Positions 10,401-17,700 of a stretch of 28,873 bases of DNA are shown here, in pieces; the first letter of the stretch is position 1; the number at the start of each line of letters is the position of its first letter. Position numbers and translations under genes: made by a program. The stretch comes from JACNKV01 sp964422145 (GTDB lineage Bacteria > Fidelibacterota > Marinisomatia > Marinisomatales > JACNKV01): NCBI GenBank assembly GCA_964422145.1, contig CAYQZV010000023.1, positions 1 through 28,873 of the forward strand. The letters are read 5' to 3'. The notes beneath the pieces were generated by a model. That model was not told where the DNA came from. It searched no databases and saw only the letters and a program-made list of their open reading frames with translations.

Positions 10401-11441
10401 TGAACCGATTCCGGCGTTGACAGGACTTGTCAATGTAAGGATGATCGTCTCATTGGGTTCATCTAAAACGTCGTTAGTAATATCAAATGATATGGTTTCA
10501 GATTGGTCTCCCGGAGTAAATGAAACGGTTCCGGAACCTAAATTATGATCCGATCCGCTGCCGGTTGCTGTTCCGGAAATCGTGTAATTGATCGAAGTTG
10601 TATACCCCGATTGTGCCGATTGGGACACTAATACATTGACGGTCCCTGCTGCTTCATTCTCAGTTGATGAAGATGATGAAAAATCGATATTTGGCGGGTC
10701 GTTTACATCTGTAACGGTAATCACATGTGACGTAATTCCGCCTAAAGTAGCATTAACCGGATTGGAGAGATCAAGTGCAATGGTTTCATCGGGTTCATCC
10801 ATTCCATCATCCGTCAAACTGATGCTCAACGTCCGCTGTGATTGACCTTCCGTAAATGTTAAGGTATTACTGCTGGTTCCGTGATCCGACCCGGATGTTG
10901 TACTTGCTCCGGTATTTTTCGCCCAATCAACTGTAACGGTATTTCCGGCGGCCTTAGATAATTGAACTGTTGTGGTAGCGGTTACACCTTCGGATTGTTC
11001 AGAAGCATTGGTAACGAACGAAACACTTGGCGGGTCGTCATCATCTTCGATCGTAAATATATGCTGATTTGTACCAAGACTTAATCCTCCGGATGCCCCA
11101 TATATATCAATAATGACAGTTTCGTCTTCTTCGTCTCTGACATCATCAACTATGGAAAAGTCTAATGTCGTTGTAAGGCTGCCGGCATAGATAATAGCTG
11201 TTCCGTTTTGCAAATTATAGTCATAATAACTATTTGGCCAGTTTTTGGCTGTAGAAGAGCTGCTTACCGTGTAATTAACTGTGATATTACTTCCATGGAC
11301 AGAATCCAAAGTTAATTCAACGGATGCCGGTGTTGTTCCTTCGCCAGCGGATGAGGATGCGGTAGTAAACCCAATATTGGTTGCACCGAATAAAAATCCG
11401 CTAAGAAGTGTAATGATGGCAATGAAATATTTTTTATTCAT
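1434..11441 (-). CDS. Giant secreted Calx-beta / Ig-like / cadherin-like protein with T9SS sorting domain
   Basis: A protein of at least 3,335 residues as given, interrupted by the 100-N gap at 8152-8251; about 3,402 if the gap is really 301 nt. Order: signal peptide (about 1-20); twelve Calx-beta units, about 112 residues each (about 21-1305), each ending in a D-N/D-D-x-P turn; two related units with the YWNNTNTG motif (about 1310-1560); bacterial Ig-like units, several with the pattern VRITATFSE...LALNAL (about 1560-2680); three cadherin/Ig-type units separated by ND-P motifs (about 2680-3034); a beta-rich linker; and a C-terminal sorting domain of about 97 residues beginning near NYPNPFNP and ending VMLIR, the type recognised by type IX secretion. 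No enzyme domain is visible. Calx-beta and cadherin folds generally bind Ca2+, and the architecture fits a surface adhesin or fibre. Transcribed after the acidic-repeat OMP (26-nt spacing) and coupled to the TPR lipoprotein. No clear Shine-Dalgarno precedes the ATG. Confidence 0.93.
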   Translation of the reverse strand: MNKKYFIAIITLLSGFLFGATNIGFTTASSSAGEGTTPASVELTLDSVHGSNITVNYTVSSSSTAKNWPNSYYDYNLQNGTAIIYAGSLTTTLDFSIVDDVRDEEDETVIIDIYGASGGLSLGTNQHIFTIEDDDDPPSVSFVTNASEQSEGVTATTTVQLSKAAGNTVTVDWAKNTGASTTSGSDHGTSSNTLTFTEGQSQRTLSISLTDDGMDEPDETIALDLSNPVNATLGGITSHVITVTDVNDPPNIDFSSSSSTENEAAGTVNVLVSQSAQSGYTTSINYTISGTATGSGSDHNLGSGTVSFTPGDQSETISFDITNDVLDEPNETIILTLTSPVNAGIGSDTTHTVTITDDDAEPFISFNDASSSGGEDSSPATFAVSLSAESGKTVTINYAVTGGTATGSGTDYTLASGQLSFSPGITTRTISSTIIDDDLDEDNETLIVTLSNPSNATLGSNQTHTYTINDNDVAPTIGFTTMTNSVVEDVGSVTVSVDLSSASGTDVTVDYTVTGGTASGSGTDYSLTEGTLTFLSGVTNQTFTVTVENDSLDENAETVILALQNPTNVSLGDNTTYTLTISDDDSAPTVAFSEANSSGVESNTSVVLTVELSQVSGLPVTVGYSATGGTALGGGVDYTLASGSLSIPAGSTSATFNLTVVNDALDESSETVEISLSNPTNSSLGTNYLHTYSITDEDPTPTVSFSSSSSSGAESVASVDLTVELSAVSGLEATVDYSVTDGTATGSETDYTLTSGTATISAGSTTATITILITDDILDEADETIEVTLADPVNASLGATSVYTYTIEDNDDAPTIGFSSTTSTVSEGDGTATVTVSLSAVSGKETTVDYSATGGTATSGAVDYTLTDGTATIAAGETSTTFSVTLVDDALDEVDETIIMTCSNPTNATVGTATHTMTVTDNDNPPTIEFTSAASSVSELVNTKTMEITLSEVSSKEITVDYAVTGGTATGSGTDYTLASGTATISAGDLTTTISASIINDLLDEEDETIEVTLSSPANASLGTNAIHTLTITDDDDPPTVSFSSSSSSGAESVASVDLTVELXXXXXXXXXXXXXXXXXXXXXXXXXXXXXXXXXXEGDGTATVTVSLSAVSGKNISVDYTVADVTASGNGVDFTLASGTAVITAGETDSLLTIVLIDDVLDEENETLTITLSSPTNATLNANTVFTGTINDNDPTPSISFLSETSSGLEAATSGTLSLELSEPSGREITFSFAVDTVNTTATSGGVDFSLENDIITIDPGDSTTVIDFTVINDLIDEENESIIVELSDFTNVSAGAVTSHTYFILDNDDSPEDFTVGEVVTEGDPIVAGYWNNTNTGIVVTIPVDDANPYLEGGNIQVLMGIEIGSYTNIGSSYVIQNSDLGSTVDISINENDFEALPFYNELEVIYVSARITDIYGNATIGTPSSTTLTVDTTRPDAFTTGTAVTTGGNVYANYWNNTNTGMDVSIPVADDATLNGGTIQLQGAIGINSLEDVGSAHTITGGDINTTVVMSLTALQLEALMDFADNEEISLNTILTDAAGNPRNGTVSSTIFTIDQTSTTVSSVESTSDNKAYTIGDTINVNVLMDENIYVTNGSPYIVLETGDNDALANYTGGSGTDTLLFEYIVDIGDTSSDLGYVNTSAFNLNGATIRDIAGNELTTTLPDPGLTGSFSFNQDIVIDTEGPSCILSYPSDSLFRYEDGLILITATFSDSMDLDIPPTITIDLPETSSDIANAGMSMVNGYEWTYTLTQVDDINGSASVSITGRDKALNTLDAADVTGGTALRFDNTDPVFSATYPDTSSFINHKNLGWTLSENLESGTITFVRTNGPGTTVSAALNGNELLQGLIPAGEINNTNSLGLIDQTTYTIQFAGVDTAGNAGLTEVDGVFYDITDPSAALTYTHEYASADTVVRITATFSERMFPEPLISVDYAGSGDDISDASMTLFNDDSTTWIYDVTIPGGQANNGIATVSLTGTDLALNALEADSVSGDSVLYIDNSPPSVQISYSDSLTAEGDIVTITSIFSETMSTEPFFPQIAITYAGGTEVTDTEMDYVDDTTYTFTTVIPDANDGVAVATITAQDISGNDVTEETTTGASVLRVDNTHPVFTQLSPDSSAFINHTLIGYRLSETVESGEIIWTRRGGTPDSNSPHTVQLIDEELVGNQLFEDYTVTDPTGALNTLVSGTIYDVSWTAVDSAGKESLADTYVSTYVMYDTTNPTAALTYTHEYANADTVVRITATFSERMTPEPLISVDYAGSGDDISDASMTLFNDDSTTWIYDVTIPGGQANNGIAAVSLSGTDLALNALDADSVSGDSVLTVDNTAPVVTFVYQNLTQTNLENLGKGGDLVEIEVQCNEVINSTDPPTLDIQFADSTDDSIEGLDYFNTSQGDSVWTFQITLPDSNINTGIMTVDIIGKDRAGNDITTLIDPDIFTVDNTPPADYATGDVIPRGFNQVLDWINGRTDTVEVVIPMIVADLSEHLDIEMSIPMKMGDTWVTIGEADSIQQAGTVSNYRSMDEVSAALNAATTFAQGDTIIIRSSKFDAAGNRTIGDQSLTSLIYDPNSPSVGAFLTDTLFTTSLDTIVSSDTLVVGWNAFVEPSAATASGLDYYEYAVQQLPDEGLNSFIDWSTLTDTSFTEIQPLVHDTEYTISVRAIDVAGNISDTLSSDPIRRWNSAPIITQLDSLDAFEDLPFIDSVDVSDVDFLTLLGDQLTYSATTTRVIGDAAIDSVAIDEFGRLSWTPTQDDTGSYAIEVIVQDNWSFADTMIFALTVHAVNDTPTVAIVDPDDHVVFAEDHTDTVQVNLTQYAADVDNDSTEMTWQAVVLDSVTNEGYPLGRVFPGPGTTEEQLSNLRRRFSDQSGKSTRTETTGRISVVIDTTGGVHYATFDADSNFFGEEQQVIFYVNDPDGAEASDTMLVTVTPANDPPLWTEIPRFIIAENDSFYVDFAEFVTDVDDTLLTFAITSDRVDTLIYSIDSYQSTGAGDSVMFKPVPGLIASHDSAHVTVIAADPLGSADTVQFTVEMIRIPRPHLSIAVIQNNAFSKYFEVIVTDTMGTTVNPILRVQEQRVELDTVSLYTYAGHHDFGVVSAGTYTFACSSYAIVGDTAVSRQVGLTLAKIREPWNGSSPDGLFRVAGTNGTVDREQTLLIVDSTMFNPYFSGEASYCIGNELMSFEKPVRITVDNSSEDLALYQRRHGSGWVELPSVTENGFITAYTAEMGYFRLGEKTLIVPENTSIQSNYPNPFNPVTTIVYDVGFSQGPEQHVELSVYNLLGQKVITLVDGKKSIGRHSIQWRGVNTFGQQVSSGIYFVQLLSSSGTYQTQKVMLIR
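4476..4770 (-). repeat. Intragenic duplicated Ig-like unit, copy A
   Basis: A 295-nt stretch nearly identical to 5451-5745, with the same length and the same frame. It encodes one Ig-like unit of the giant protein (YTHEYANADTVVRITATF through LALNALDADSVSGDSVL). The few differences are mostly synonymous or conservative, so the duplication or conversion is recent compared with the other Ig-like units, which align only at protein level. Confidence 0.9.
5451..5745 (-). repeat. Intragenic duplicated Ig-like unit, copy B
   Basis: Partner of the 295-nt repeat at 4476-4770, 975 nt away within the same gene. It encodes the version reading YTHEYASADTVVRITATF. Between the two copies lie two further Ig-like units that are clearly divergent. 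Confidence 0.9.
8152..8251. other. Assembly gap (exactly 100 N) inside the Calx-beta array
   Basis: The run is exactly 100 N, the usual placeholder for a gap of unknown length. The 55 nt to its left (8097-8151) are identical to 8910-8964 and the 55 nt to its right (8252-8306) are identical to 9266-9320. Identity stops one base beyond on each side (T versus C at 8096/8909; C versus A at 8307/9321). The intact copy holds 301 nt between these flanks (8965-9265). As 301 and 100 leave the same remainder on division by 3, the frame survives either way. Confidence 0.97.
8910..9320 (-). repeat. 411-nt intact copy of the repeat that collapsed at the N gap
   Basis: This stretch codes for the end of Calx-beta unit 7's first strand region through the start of unit 8. 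Its two 55-nt ends recur exactly at the two edges of the N gap. Restoring a 301-nt gap places both ends of the second copy at the same offset of 1,014 nt (338 codons, three units), which is what a collinear duplicate of units 7-8 as units 10-11 requires. Confidence 0.8.
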
Positions 11442-11467
11442 AAATAATGTGTCTTTTGCGTTGAATT

Positions 11468-12280
11468 TTACAGATTAAAACCAAACATGATAAATCCGTC
11501 AGCCCAACTGGATGTTCCAAGATCATTTTTCTTGGAGTCCTGAACACTCAAGGCTGTCGTTGAGCGGATACCGAACCGCAGATCAACGGCATTTCTAATG
11601 GCAAATCCATAGGAGTTTTCAGCGATAAAACCAAAATAATCTCCAATGATACCCGTTCCAATTTTCACTTGTCCCGGACCGGCAGGAAACGAAACAATCC
11701 CTAAAGAAGTCATCCCGGAATATTTTCCTCCTATAGGAAGATAATTCTCAAATTTGAATGACCCGATTTCAACGCCGAATCTGAATCGAATATCTCCCAT
11801 TTGAAGCAGTAACGGAAATTCCAAACATAGACGGTAATCGATACCGGAGTTATATGTCATCAGCGGATGGTTAACAAACCCCGGAGATGAACCGGAAACC
11901 GTTACTGAATATCCCATTTTTTTTGCTAATTGAGCTAATTCTTCGTCGGAAAGTTCTTCTGGTTCTTCATCATATACATCATCGTATTCCTCGTCGTCAT
12001 AGTATTCTTCATCGTCATAGTAATTTTCATCCTCGTCATCGTAGTCTTCATACTCTTCGTCATCATAATATTCTTCATCATCGTATTCCTCGTCGTCATA
12101 GTATTCCTCATCGTCATAATCCTCACCTTCGTCCGGTTCTTCATCATCCCAGAATATTTCAACGGCATCATCTTCAGCATCTTGCGCAGAAACTGATGAT
12201 GGGAAAAGAATTAAACCCAGGAAACAAATAAAAACTATGATTAACAGACTACGATTTAATAAAAATATGTTTGATTTCAA
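11468..12280 (-). CDS. Secreted acidic DDEEY-repeat protein with outer-membrane beta-barrel-like C-terminus
   Basis: A 270-residue protein of unknown function. The first codon is TTG (12280-12278), and I support it by the strong Shine-Dalgarno AGAGGTG five bases upstream and by the complete signal peptide it yields (hydrophobic 11-27, likely cleavage SVSA|QDA after residue 32). Residues 34-115 are almost all Asp, Glu and Tyr, with six DDEEY copies at 56-99. Residues about 120-270 are rich in alternating hydrophobic and polar residues and glycine, ending FIMFGFNL, as in a small eight-strand outer membrane barrel; this part is judged by pattern only. It leads the minus-strand cluster, 26 nt before the giant Calx-beta gene, so the two are probably co-expressed. 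The acidic tract could bind Ca2+ or basic surfaces. It might equally be a flexible periplasmic or surface spacer. Confidence 0.85.
   Translation of the reverse strand: MKSNIFLLNRSLLIIVFICFLGLILFPSSVSAQDAEDDAVEIFWDDEEPDEGEDYDDEEYYDDEEYDDEEYYDDEEYEDYDDEDENYYDDEEYYDDEEYDDVYDEEPEELSDEELAQLAKKMGYSVTVSGSSPGFVNHPLMTYNSGIDYRLCLEFPLLLQMGDIRFRFGVEIGSFKFENYLPIGGKYSGMTSLGIVSFPAGPGQVKIGTGIIGDYFGFIAENSYGFAIRNAVDLRFGIRSTTALSVQDSKKNDLGTSSWADGFIMFGFNL
11978..12118 (-). repeat. DDEEY pentapeptide-coding low-complexity repeat
   Basis: Six DDEEY units separated by zero or one Tyr, or by short acidic spacers, encoded by mixed GAT/GAC and GAA/GAG codons. Because the codons vary, the repeat appears selected at protein level and is not a fresh DNA slippage product, though GA-rich DNA of this kind can still change length. 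It also generates a spurious His/Arg-rich reading frame on the plus strand. Confidence 0.9.
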
Positions 12281-12300
12281 CTGAACACCTCTGGAGTCAT
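12277..12300 (-). promoter_or_regulatory. Short leader ORF and Shine-Dalgarno deciding a TTG start
   Basis: On the minus strand an ATG at 12300 opens a seven-codon frame (MTPEVFS) whose TGA stop overlaps the TTG start of the acidic-repeat gene as TTGA. The leader contains AGAGGTG, which is also the ribosome binding site for the TTG. The start call is well supported; whether the mini-ORF is translated is unknown and could be chance. Confidence 0.5.
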
Positions 12301-12504
12301 CGTTTTAGATTAATACGGAATTTGACGAAATCCCTCACTCTCCGCTTATTGAATGCTTTGCGAAATCTAACGGTTGTCTTGGATATAATGCAACGAATTA
12401 ACCATCATAATTTTTCAGAAAAACTTAAATGAATTATAAAATAAGATTGTTTATTGCAAACCCTTTAATGTAACTTTTTTGCCGTCATTTGATGATGGAT
12501 TTAT
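12281..12504. promoter_or_regulatory. Divergent intergenic region between the two surface operons
   Basis: About 224 nt separates the minus-strand giant-protein cluster from the plus-strand six-gene operon, so promoters for both should lie here. It is AT-rich, with A/T tracts at about 12414-12450. I cannot pick a -35/-10 pair with confidence in either direction; FCB-group promoters often do not follow the E. coli consensus. No riboswitch-like fold was evident. Confidence 0.45.
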
Positions 12505-14682
12505 ATGGTCGAAATGAAACATATATCATTCACAAATTTGAAAAAAAACGCCCTCCTTCTTGCTTTTTTGATACTGACCCCCTGCACAGTTATTGCTCAA
12601 TCTGACGAAGACAGTTTTGATTTTCAATATACTTCTGTAGGTCAATTAGGCCTTACAGTTACCAACCTTGGTATTCTTGGAAATGGTTGGAATAAAGTAA
12701 ACGGATTAATTCTTCCATCCTGTCAATATAAACAACACACAGAAATTCAGCGTGAACAAATAGAGCATTTCTCTTACGCAGGACTTTGGATTGGAGGTAT
12801 TGTAAACGGAGATACAAGAGTCTCTACAGCTATTGTTGACGGTGTGTTTGAATCAGGTGACGAAGGATTTGAATTTTTCGAACTGGAAGATATTCAAATC
12901 AGATCTTCTATTTCTTCAACGTCTCAGGATCCGATGGCTCAATTCTTCTCTCCTTACGCTATTTCTCATCAAGATTTTGTTACCACTTTTAGAGATTACC
13001 TAAATCATCCAGGTGAAGATGATATAATAACTAATCATAATCCTTTAGGTATTGAAATTGAACTGAAATCCTATGCATGGAATTTTTCATTTGCAGATGC
13101 TTTTGTCATTTTAGATTATAAAATCACAAACCGTTCTAATGAAACAATCACTGATATTTATACTGGAATTTGGACGGATGCATCCGTTGCAAATATGAAC
13201 TACACCGATATTTATACTCCCGGCGGTGGATTTACATGGTATGACAACCTTGACGGATTCGATCAATCTATTGATGGATCAGGTTTTCCGCGAGATATTG
13301 CCTACCAATATGATGCTGACGGCGATGACGGCTGGGCAGAATCTTACATCGGTATTTCGGTTTTAGGCGGAACAGTACCGAATACTTATTTTAATTCATT
13401 TTATAATCAGTGGGTTTGGACAAACTCTAATAATAGTGATTATCCAGCTTATAATATGCCGTTAACTGACACTGAACGGTACGAAAAATTATCTTCTAGT
13501 GTACCATTAGGAACTGACCCGGAATTTTACAATTCAGACGGATATCCTAATAACACAAACAGTTGGCTTTTTTTATTATCCGCCGGTCCTTTTGGCAGCA
13601 ATCCAGCTTCAGAGGATTCATCGGTATGGGAATTACCACCGGATTCCTCCTGTAATGTAGTGATGGCCGTTGTTGCTGCGCGTTGGAATGGTGCTATATC
13701 TGACTCTCCGGAACGGCGTGCAAACCTTTATGTCAATGCGGATTGGGCTCAACAAGCCTATGACGGAGAAGATCAAAATCGAAATAACATTTTAGATCTT
13801 GGTGAGGATAAAAATGAAAATGGTGAACTTGACCGATACATTTTACCCGAACCTCCTCCTGTTCCAAATATGGCTATTGATGTCGGAGATCAAACAGTCA
13901 CTATTTACTGGCAAAACAATGCGGAATCTTTCATTGATCCCATCAGTCGCGAACAAGATTTTGAAGGATATCGCATCTACGGTGCTCGAAAAACTCAAGG
14001 AGAATCATCCTCTGAGTTTACTCTGTTAGGAGAATTTGACAAAACCGACGGAGAATCTGAAGACGTTGGATATAACACAGGTTTCTCCCCTGTTCAAATC
14101 ACAAACAGCCTGGGCGAACCGGACAGTATTGAAATTAACGGGACCTATTATCACTACCGATTTATCAACGATGGTGTCCAAAATGGATGGATGAATTATT
14201 ATGCGGTTACAGCATTTGACCGCGGTGATCCCGATGCTAATTTATCCAGTCTGGAAAGTACGATCTATGCTAATCGTACCTATGTTTATCCGGGAGTAAA
14301 AGCCGATGATGACTGGATCGGGCAGCCTTCAGTATATCCCAATCCATATCGAGGGCAAGCTCTATGGGACGGATATAAAAGTCGTGATAAAATGATCTGG
14401 TTTACAAATTTACCGCGAAAAGCAGAGATCCGTATCTTCACTTTAGCCGGGGATTTAGTTGACATTATCCATCATGATGCCAATTATGACGGAAGTGATA
14501 TTCGAAATATCGACGAACGTAAACACCCCATTTTTTCCGGTGGAGAACATGCCTGGGATCTGATCACAAAATACGATCAAGCCACCGCTTCAGGACTTTA
14601 TTTATTTACTGTAGAAAATTTGGATAAAGAAAGTTTATCCTTTGGTCAAATCAAGGAGGGTAAATTTTTAGTCATTCAATAA
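12505..14682 (+). CDS. Large secreted protein with FnIII-like domain, EF-hand-like loops and NPYRG C-terminus
   Basis: A 725-residue exported protein, first gene of the plus-strand operon. Two starts are possible: ATG 12505, or ATG 12514 (MKHISFTNL), which gives a more typical signal peptide; cleavage is likely VIA|QS near residue 31. The N-terminal about 400 residues are beta-rich (FSYAGLWIGG; FVILDYKITNRS; IYTGIWTDA), a pattern I associate with uncharacterised secreted proteins of FCB bacteria. Two acidic loops resemble Ca2+ sites: DADGDDGWAESY (270-281) and DLGEDKNENGELD (431-443). A fibronectin-III-like segment spans about 452-590 (VTIYWQNN; FEGYRIYGAR). The C-terminus begins SVYPNPYRG near 612 and reads like a T9SS-type sorting or adaptor domain (AEIRIFTLAGDLV; ASGLYLFTVEN). 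The specific function is unknown. Confidence 0.88.
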   Translation: MVEMKHISFTNLKKNALLLAFLILTPCTVIAQSDEDSFDFQYTSVGQLGLTVTNLGILGNGWNKVNGLILPSCQYKQHTEIQREQIEHFSYAGLWIGGIVNGDTRVSTAIVDGVFESGDEGFEFFELEDIQIRSSISSTSQDPMAQFFSPYAISHQDFVTTFRDYLNHPGEDDIITNHNPLGIEIELKSYAWNFSFADAFVILDYKITNRSNETITDIYTGIWTDASVANMNYTDIYTPGGGFTWYDNLDGFDQSIDGSGFPRDIAYQYDADGDDGWAESYIGISVLGGTVPNTYFNSFYNQWVWTNSNNSDYPAYNMPLTDTERYEKLSSSVPLGTDPEFYNSDGYPNNTNSWLFLLSAGPFGSNPASEDSSVWELPPDSSCNVVMAVVAARWNGAISDSPERRANLYVNADWAQQAYDGEDQNRNNILDLGEDKNENGELDRYILPEPPPVPNMAIDVGDQTVTIYWQNNAESFIDPISREQDFEGYRIYGARKTQGESSSEFTLLGEFDKTDGESEDVGYNTGFSPVQITNSLGEPDSIEINGTYYHYRFINDGVQNGWMNYYAVTAFDRGDPDANLSSLESTIYANRTYVYPGVKADDDWIGQPSVYPNPYRGQALWDGYKSRDKMIWFTNLPRKAEIRIFTLAGDLVDIIHHDANYDGSDIRNIDERKHPIFSGGEHAWDLITKYDQATASGLYLFTVENLDKESLSFGQIKEGKFLVIQ

Positions 14683-14746
14683 TGTCAGGATTTACAGCAT
14701 GTTGAGAACAGCTGATAAATCTGACACAACTAACAAGGAGACACGT

Positions 14747-17700
14747 ATGAAAAAAACGCTCATCATATTTTTAATGGGTATTTCAGTTTCTCTGGCACAA
14801 ACACTTACCATCGCCGAAGCAAGGCTGGAACTGGGAAACACCGTAATAACCAGCGGTATTGTTACGACACCAAACCTGGCCAGTTCCGGTGAAAGTGACT
14901 TTGCCATTCAAGATGAAACAGCTGCAATCATTCTCTACACAAATCAGTTTGATGCAGGACTGGTCCCGGGAGACTTGGTTACTGTTACCGGAGAAATCCA
15001 GAACTATAACGGTAAACTGGAAGTCGTTCCTACTGTTATTGAAGATGTTGTACTTGAGTCACAGGGAAATGATCTACCCGCATTTCAATATATGACGCTT
15101 TCTGGTCTACTCACGGATCCGGAATCGTTGGAAGCTGAACTTATTGAGGTATTCAACGTCGAAATTATTGACGGAACGTGGCCTGATCCCGGTAACAATG
15201 CGAACCTGACCATCACAGATGACGGTGGTGTAACGATACTTACCCTTCGTGTTGATCGCCATTCAGATGTTGATGATATGGTTGCCCCAACCGGATTATT
15301 CAATCTGAAAGGAAATATCGGACAATATGATTATTCCGAACCGCAAGATGAAGGATATCAGATCATTCCGCGCTATCAAACTGATATTGCCGAACCGGAT
15401 GCAAATCTAACAACCATTTTTAATGCCAGAAATGCTGCTGAAGGTACTGTTTTGACGACCCAGGGATTCATTACTTCACCTGTATGGGGTTCTAACCGGA
15501 TTGACTACGGGTTACAGGATGCAACGGGTGGTATTGCTCTTTTCCTGTATGGATCTACCCTCGAGCTACAGATCGGTGATTTTATTCAAGTTACTGGTGC
15601 AATTGAACAGTACAATGGAAAAGCGGAAATTGTTCCGGCTGATGTCGCTGATATCACTGTCATTGGACAAGGAAATCCGATTCCCGCTGTTCAAGAACTT
15701 ACAATCGCTGATTTTTTGGCTGATCCTGAATCCTATGAATCAGAGATATTAAAATTTACAACCGCAACGATTATCGGTGGAACATGGCCATCACCTGGTA
15801 ATGATGCGAATTTAACCATCACAGATGTCAGCGAAGCTGAATTGACAATGAGAGTCGACAAAGATACCGATGTGGATGAAGGACTTGAACCGCAGGGAAC
15901 GTTTGAATTAACCGGGCTATCCGGTCAATATGATTCAAGTGATCCTTATGATTCAGGCTATCAAATCCTACCTCGTTTCTATGCCGATATTGTAGTCCTC
16001 GGAGATATTTCACCGGTTTTCACCAGCGTAACTTTCGCTCCTGAAAATCCGACACCGGATGATGTTGTTACTATAACCGCTGAGATCGTTGATGATGGGA
16101 CCGTTACAGCTCAGATCATTTACGTTGTTAATGACAGCCCGGATATGGAAGTGGATATGGCCACTGATGATGGTTCTACATTCACAGGAACTATCTCTGC
16201 ACAAAGCGACGGAGATATTGTTACACTTTATATCTTGGCTGATGATGGAGTAAATGAAGCTGTTGCTTCTGAAGAAGTCGTTTATGTTGTTCACGCTCCG
16301 GAATCTCTAACCCCCATCTATGATATTCAATACACAGCGGATCCATCCGGTGACTCACCACTACTTGGACAAACCGTAACAATCGGCGGTATTGTAACTG
16401 CTGAGTTCTGGGGCGGTTCTTCCAATCGGAATTTCTATGTTCAGGATGAAGAAGCACCTTATTGCGGTGTCGTTGTCTTCGAATACGGCGGTTGGGATAG
16501 TTTTGAACTGCATAACTCACTCGGCGAAGTGGTTGAATCTTTGGCAGAAGGTGACAGTGTTGTTGTTACCGGTGTTGTCGATGAATATTATGGTAAAACT
16601 GAAATCGTTGATGTGACTGAAGTTATTGTCTATGGTCCTGCAGGCAGAACAATAGAACCTTTAGTTGTGACTCCCGGGCAGATCATGACCGGTGGAACTG
16701 ACGCTGAAGCCTATGAAGGTGTCTTGGTCTCTGTCAATAATGTCACTATTGATAATAATGATCTTGGATACGGTGAATGGTCCGTTTCTGACGGAACAAA
16801 TTCCGTGAGAGTTGACGATAACTGGGAATATTATTTCTGGCCTGAATTAGGTCAAGATCTTGACGCTGTAACAGGAGTTTTAGATTATGCTTACAGCAAT
16901 ACAAAAATCCAACCCAGATTAGCCAGAGATGTGAAAGAATCCGGAGCAGTTCGGATTCAATATATCCAGCAAAATCTGTACAGCGATTTGTTAAAAGCCG
17001 GATTTGACGCCGAATCTGATCAATCCTATTTTGTCGGTGATACGGTTACGATCGTAGGTATCGTCACTATGCCGACAGGGTTAAGCTATGCCGGTGACGG
17101 AGTCAAGTTTATCTTTGCGGATCCTCACGGCGGACCTTGGAGCGGTATCCTTTCCTACGATCCAGATAGCTCTGCATTTCCGGTTCTCTATGAAGGTGAC
17201 TTAATTCAAGCTACAGGGTTCATCTCTGAATACACAACTGCAGTTGCAAATATGACCGAGTTGTTCATTACTGAACCTGTTGATCTTCTGGATATGGGAT
17301 TAGCCATGCCTGAAGAACCGGTTGTTTCTACCGGAGATCTTCGCTGGCCGACCGAAGCCGAGCAATGGGGTACAGTCATGGTGAAAATCGAGAATGGTAT
17401 TGTTACCAACGATGATTTGGCTTATGAGGTATTCGCAGTCGATGATGGAACCGGTCAAGTGCTGGTGGATGATGATTCTGACAGCGTTGAAGTGTATTTC
17501 GATGCTGTGGGTCCTCCTCCGATCGGAACGCAGGTCGAATCTGTTCGAGGATGGGTTTACCACCACTTCGGCAGTTACGCAGATTCATCCGCGTATAAAC
17601 TATGTCCTCTCTATGCCTCTGACATTGTTTTTGGAGATAATAGCACTGACACAGAGAATTTGCCAAAGGATTTCCGTCTTTATGCAAACTATCCTAACCC

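Larger units (their letters stand above)
7516..11381 (-). repeat. Tandem array of twelve Calx-beta units inside the giant gene
   Basis: Units of about 112 residues (about 338 nt) repeat head to tail. Each starts with a strand such as PTVSFSSSSSSG or PTIGFSSTTS, runs through VDY...GTATxGxDYTL, then DDxLDExxETI, and ends in the D-N/D-D turn. Twelve units can be counted; units 10 and 11 are cut by the N gap. Most units have diverged, but units 7-8 and 10-11 share exact DNA stretches, so duplication or gene conversion within the array is recent. The plus-strand reading frames across this array are antisense by-products of its biased codons. Confidence 0.9.

Noticed and set aside
7516..11381. Possible CRISPR array or minisatellite, because of regular repeats
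   Set aside because: Unit length is about 338 nt, the copies mostly diverge at DNA level but keep a protein pattern, and they lie within one open frame. These are protein domains.
11887..12231. Plus-strand frame coding a His/Arg-rich 114-residue protein
   Set aside because: A direct mirror of the DDEEY repeat on the minus strand (GAT/GAA read in reverse gives ATC/TTC/CAT-type codons). Not a histidine-rich metal-binding protein.
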